The notes beneath the pieces were generated by a model. That model was not told the DNA's origin. It was given only the letters and a program-made list of their open reading frames with translations, and did not search any database. DNA of 64,000 nt from Sarocladium kiliense (taxonomy: Eukaryota > Ascomycota > Sordariomycetes > Hypocreales > Sarocladiaceae), in NCBI GenBank assembly GCA_030734395.1, contig JAUZTG010000034.1:930001-994000 (forward strand), written 5' to 3'. Below are positions 59,211-64,000 of this stretch, in pieces. Both the position numbers and the translations under genes were made by a program. Position 1 is the first letter of the stretch. Each line of letters opens with the position of its first letter.

Positions 59211-59860
59211 TTTTGTGAGTAGGGGAGCTCTGCAACCGGGCGAGCTCTTGAGAAGATGGTGATATGCGTCAAGTAGGCGGATGGCAATGGCATGTGCTGG
59301 TGATTTATGACCTAGCGCGGTTTGTTGTATTCGACCCAGGAATGCGCAGACGAGAGAGGTGCCGTTTGAGACGATATTGGTTCCTTTCTGGAAGTGGGAG
59401 AGCAAGGCAGTACGGGCCTAATGTATAATCACTGACGAGGCTGGTGATATCGAGTAGCCTTTGGTATGTGGTATGGGTTTTGGTAGCGAAAGGCGATGAT
59501 GTATGACCTTGGTTGGCTTGCAGACGGCAATGTTGGAGCGATTGTCGAAAAGTGAAGAAGTGGAGGGAGAAAGATGGGAGACGAAATCGGGGAGGGAGGA
59601 TGGTCAAATGTAGAACGGGGACTGGCCAGCGAAGATCAGGGTCGGAGGAGGAGCAAGATGATCGAGCAGCATCGGTAGGAGGATTGGAGGGAGGGAGGAG
59701 GAGCAGCAGGATGATAAAGTACCTGGAGGTAGCGGTGCGTTTCTGCCCTGGAAAGCCGGAGACTGGCGCTGGGACAGCACTGCAGAAGGAGGAGGGAGGG
59801 CGTGTGGGAAACTTGGAAGGGGTGCGAGTGGGTGTGGGTTAGTGGGGTGCAGCAGTGCCA
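59211..59860 (-). promoter_or_regulatory. Purine-rich (CT-rich on the coding strand) leader of the C2H2 gene
   Basis: On the plus strand this region is G/A-rich (59536-59830, such as GGAGGAGGAGCA and GGAGGGAGGAGG), so on the gene's strand it is C/T-rich, as for other leaders in this window. A length near 650 bases suggests a long 5' leader, as is common for fungal regulators. No transcription start is proven. Confidence 0.45.
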
Positions 59861-62800
59861 GTGGTGTGTGCAGTGGGGTGAGGTAGTGTGGGAAACAGTC
59901 CGCGAGGGGCGCAGGGGTGGGCTGGGTACATGCAGGCTACTACCCACTGTTGCCAGAAGTAAGAGGGGAACATGCACAACGTCGTCGTCGATGATCGATG
60001 ATGAACAACCGAACCGACCTGGGAGCAGCTGAGAGGGGTAGCAGAGATGGGAATCCGGTTTGCCCAGCTCACGAACCCCATGATTGCTGTCGGTGGCTGC
60101 TGCTAGGCTGGAAGGGACCAGGGCTGGCGCCAACTCTGTTGATGAGTGAGATGCGATGCGATGCGATGTGACTGCACATTGAGATTCTGGCTTTCAACTA
60201 ACTTGGGCCTCTTACTTAGTCTGGTGAAGCACTTGTGGCGGTCCGGAATGGTTTACCGCGAGTGTAATGTGGATGAAGATGGTGAGTACCTGCACCATGA
60301 AGCTCTCGAGAGGGGTAGCTGGGCTTGCTAATCTCAATCTCAAACAGCTTCAGCATGGGTGCCGAGATCGATCGAAAGGAACAGGCAAGACAGGCCCCAA
60401 TTCCAAGATCCAAAATTCCTCGCAGTCTTATTTTCGCAGTGCCAACACACCGCAAGTCCATCCTTCTTTGGTCTCAGTAGAAAAAAAAAGTTGACATACT
60501 GGGATGACTTCAAGGGAACGAAAGCACAGGGACTGGACACAGGAGACGCCCACACTGGGGCATCATGTCACTGGCGTGTACCGCGGCCCCACTGCACGTA
60601 CCCCCTGCCAGCCTTGACTCGGAAGCCCCCAAGCAGAATGCCTTACTAGCCCTGGTGTACTGTATCCCGTGCCATGAAAGTTGGGCTGTGTGCTCTCGAT
60701 ACGATGCTATGAAAACTCGATCGATCGAGGGAATTGCCAGGAATCCAGGAAGTTTTATGGGATTCACGCTCGCGACTGGGCTGTTAGCTTCAGGCTCTAT
60801 GGGTGCTGAACTCGAGTGCATTGATCGTCTGGCCTGTTGCGCTGCCCTGTTATTCCGTCGTATCGCAGGCAGTCTCAGCTCGTCGTATTCTACATCAGCA
60901 GCCTTCTCCAGTTGCCAGCATAAGGTACCCGGGTCCCCATGCCTCCTCATGCCCATGCTGCTGTTCTCTGCATGCCCCAGACTCTCCCAAGCTCCGAGTC
61001 CCTCAGTGGGAGCGTGATAAGGGTCGAGGGTCCCCCAGGCCTGGCGTGTATGCGATCAAGCCCCCAGAAAGCCGCCCACTTGACGACAAACTAGGAGGTG
61101 TGTGTAGAGCCTGAGCCTTACGGGGACCCTTTCTGCTAGTGCTGAAGCCACCACTAAGCAGCACCGCTACGGTCACTGCTAAAGCCGCTGAAGCATCCAG
61201 GAGCGGGGTTCCCTAACCCTCCAGCGTGGACCCTGATTTTTCTGATCGCGCACCCAAACTCTCGATCCGCACAAGCTATCCTTCAACCCTCGACCTCGAT
61301 CCCATCGCCCTGAACAGAGGTGATCGCCCAACTCGCAAACCCTCACCTGCCACTTCCGTTTTTTTCTTTCGTCCCTGGCCCATCTCACCCACCCGCTTCG
61401 ATCTCTCCGGTTCCTCCGTTTTGGGATACGCATTCATTGGTACCCCTTGTCCCGGTGAGCAATGACGTCAAGAGGCCAGGTCCCGGCGAGAAAACGTCAT
61501 TCCGCTTAATACCCTTTTCCTCTTCTGCGCAGCGGTCTGCTGAGGCACCGGACGCACCTGGGGTTTTGATTCGAACCCCTGGCGGCTCGGCGCCTAGGAA
61601 TAAGTTTCTACACCATCTGGAAGCCCGGATTATGGCTCCGAGAGTGTCTCTCTTATGAAGCCGCGACTAATCGAAGAGGGATAAATACCGGATGAAGGTC
61701 GGAGATCCCTTTTCGCCTCGTTTGAGGTTTACATGCCGAATGTCAGGTAAGGCAGGGAGGGTATCAAGACGTGAGCAGGGACAGACTTGTACCTGCTGAC
61801 GTCCATCATCAAAGCTGTGTAACACAGATCATCAACACATGAGGGGGGTTTCTGTTGGCTGTCTTAAACAAACCCATGATGCCCATCATGGAGATCTCAA
61901 AGCACGGTGATTTTGACAGGTGCACTGTTGAATCCATTCTTCTTCCAACGATCAGAGGTTGCGTGCTTTGGACCTTTGTTTTCCTATCACGACCCTGACG
62001 GACCCTTCGCCCCTTGCGAGGCACCGACAAGCTAAGAGTGTCGTCATCGTTATCTGACTCTGCGCAGCCCAGCAACGACTCGTAACGAGACAAGCAATCC
62101 CACAAAGAGGCATCCTGGCTCCGATCGAAAGCAGCAGTCACCGGAATGTCCACCCAGCCATATCTGACCTTACTCACACACCCCTCCCTGGCCTCGCTGA
62201 ATATGTTTGTGTCCTGGCCCCAGCGCTAACGTCCCAGGGTCGCACTCTCCCACAGACAGGGTCCTGAGCTTCGACTCCGGGGGGTCACCAGCCAATAATC
62301 GGCTAGATCGAAGAAAAGCTGGCTGGCACGGGGTACGTGCTGGCTTGGGGCCCTCGAAAGCTCTTGGAGCCAAGCATCTACCTCGCCGCGTACTCCTCTC
62401 CACGTTCTGTCCTAGAAAGAAAGAGCCTCGCTGCTGGCAGGACGCTGCGTCATCCTTCCCCGCCAGCCCGGTGCACAGCTCCGGATTGCTCAATGTGGTC
62501 TCTCTGCACTGGCCATGCCTTCACCTCACTAATCGCTAAGGATTACACCCCCAATGAAACTCGATACACATCACAATCCCAATCTCAAGCGCATCGAAAC
62601 AATCTGCGACGAAATACTTCGCGACTACTTGCGTATCAACCAAAACGGCACTACCACCGTCCCGCAATAAGGACATCGATATTTCGCGCTGCACCCAATT
62701 CGCTGGACGCTTGCTGCAACCTCGCGTCGCGCTTGGTTACTGCTGTTTTGTGTGCTGCACCACATGGTCCCCCATCATGCAATTCTTGGTCAAAAGGCCA

Positions 62801-64000
62801 TGGCTCACTAAATGCGGTTTTGCTGCCCCCCTCCTCATCTATCGTCCCGTTCCCTGGTTTCATTTTGACTTTGACCATCTCGCCAACCACGCATCACCTG
62901 TACGACGCGTGAACTGCAGCCCGGGCGCGAAGCTCCGCTACCCCGCGTGTTGTATGGCGTTATCGTGATGCTCGTTTGCTACCATTTCCAACAACTCGAG
63001 TCGGTTGGTATTGTTTTCGTCTCGAAAAAAGGTTTCGCGACACCAGGATTATGACTTGTGGCAGCGCGAACTAGCATCAGCCAGAAGAGGGGTCTCCTAT
63101 CAAACACGCAGGACGTCAAACAGGTCCCTAGTCGGGACATGCATGCTTTCCTCTCCAGGTGCTGATGTGCTGGCATCGCCTTGGCTCGCCTTGCTTGCCT
63201 CAGCTCCTGACAAGGATTCTCAAGGGTCCGTGTCCAAGGACTCACATGGGTGAGAGATAGGCAGGCAAGGCATGAAGGCAAGGCTACGTCACTGATACCA
63301 TAGAAGACGGAAATACTGGTTTACTGGGAGAGGTTTCCAGCCTCCAGACTTCCCCCACTCGACTTGGTATCGATTCTTCCCTCCCCCCTGTTAGTTTCTG
63401 CTTGGAGCTAACAGCAGCAGGTTGCCGTGCAAAGCGGGGGAGGGGGGGTAATGCGCTGCACTGTGGTCTCTGGGTAGGATGGGAGATGGAACCTATCAAA
63501 ACAAACACTGTGTGGCTTGCAGCTAGCTTCCTTGCTCCGGATGTAATGGCATTTCGAGGCAAGACATAGGAGAGACGGAACTTGCAGTTAGCAACGATGG
63601 ATGGAGGTACATGGCTGTACAGGGCCTCAGCACCTTCTACGGAGGACACGGGCAGCACTTAAACGCCTGTGCCGTGTGCGGGGCGGGGTTCGGCAGGCTC
63701 TCCTACACACACGCCCCAGGACAGCCTGTCGCGCAGGGCTCCGACCTGGGCGACAGCGGGAGATGGACAGCGGTTTTGCTGGAAAAAGCTGACATGGCAT
63801 TTGAGCCAAAACCCCATGACGAAAAGGGGAGTCTCGCATGTGACGTACAGGCGAAGGGAAACATAATTGCGACAAGCGAAACGGGACCAACGACGGAGGA
63901 CTGTTCAAAATGAAAGAAGCTGATCGTCGATATCGTGGTACAATTGAGATGGCCGTGCTTCTTGCCTGCTGGCTTTGCGCTGGGTGTGAGTAAGAGGGTG
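59861..64000. other. Gene-free right end of the window
   Basis: About 4.1 kb with no ORF resembling a known family and no consistent exon chain. Features noticed are a short GATGC tandem at 60150-60169 and an A9 run near 60480. The end of the window may contain the promoter of a gene beyond it. ORFs up to 191 codons (62337-62912) lack domains. Confidence 0.5.
60150..60169. repeat. Short GATGC pentanucleotide tandem
   Basis: The 5-bp unit GATGC is repeated three times and followed by a degenerate GATGT. It is an intergenic simple repeat. Confidence 0.75.

Noticed and set aside
61555..61590. Reverse-strand T-loop-like GGTTCGAATC
   Set aside because: The flanking bases do not form a T-stem or an acceptor stem, so it is not a tRNA.
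63611..63913. 100-codon ORF with an ACAVCGAGFG segment near the right edge
   Set aside because: Composition and lack of introns or relatives make it a chance ORF; the CxxC motif alone is not enough.

Overview
This 64 kb window is nuclear DNA of a filamentous ascomycete (Pezizomycotina). Nearly every gene is interrupted by short introns, mostly about 50-140 nt, with GT...AG ends. The gene families are typically fungal: a Zn2Cys6 regulator, a CYP52/CYP539-type P450, an ARO8-type aminotransferase, a PHO84-type transporter and a B-type cyclin of the NimE kind. The protein style suggests Dothideomycetes, but this is inferred by eye and not proven. I see no prokaryotic, viral or CRISPR features, no convincing tRNA or rRNA, and no intact transposon.

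Layout, left to right. 1-13.7 kb: ribosomal protein eL33 (minus, cut by the left edge), glucose-6-phosphate dehydrogenase, Mediator subunit Med14, protoporphyrinogen oxidase (minus) and a NAB2-type poly(A)-binding zinc-finger protein (minus). 13.7-17.7 kb is a gene-free stretch with a G-quadruplex motif and simple repeats. 17.7-21.5 kb: a P450 and an aromatic aminotransferase, tail to tail. 22.4-25.6 kb: an unresolved stretch with a probable small membrane protein and an unrecognised ORF. 25.6-36.3 kb: RIC1 (Rab6 exchange factor), the casein kinase 2 regulatory subunit, a PAP2-type lipid phosphatase (minus) and mitochondrial ribosomal protein uL2m (minus). 37.8-41.9 kb: cyclin B and the THO subunit Tex1. 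43.8-51.9 kb: a Zn2Cys6 regulator, a glutathione transferase with a large N-terminal extension, and a phosphate-transporter-family permease (minus). 53.9-59.2 kb: an unrecognised fungal protein, acetate kinase and a two-finger C2H2 protein (minus). The last 4.8 kb has no recognisable gene.

The genes are mainly housekeeping: ribosomes, transcription and mRNA export (Med14, Tex1, Nab2), cell cycle and signalling (cyclin B, CK2), Golgi traffic (Ric1) and central metabolism (G6PD, HEM14, ARO8, acetate kinase). They do not form an obvious operon-like or secondary-metabolite cluster. The items most worth a second look are the glutathione transferase fused to a C...C...HxH domain, the unresolved 22.4-25.6 kb region, several very small coding exons (10, 9, 21 and 34 nt), a uORF overlapping the Med14 start, and the G-quadruplex motif. 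All exon joins were made by eye from reading frame and splice signals and have not been tested against transcripts.
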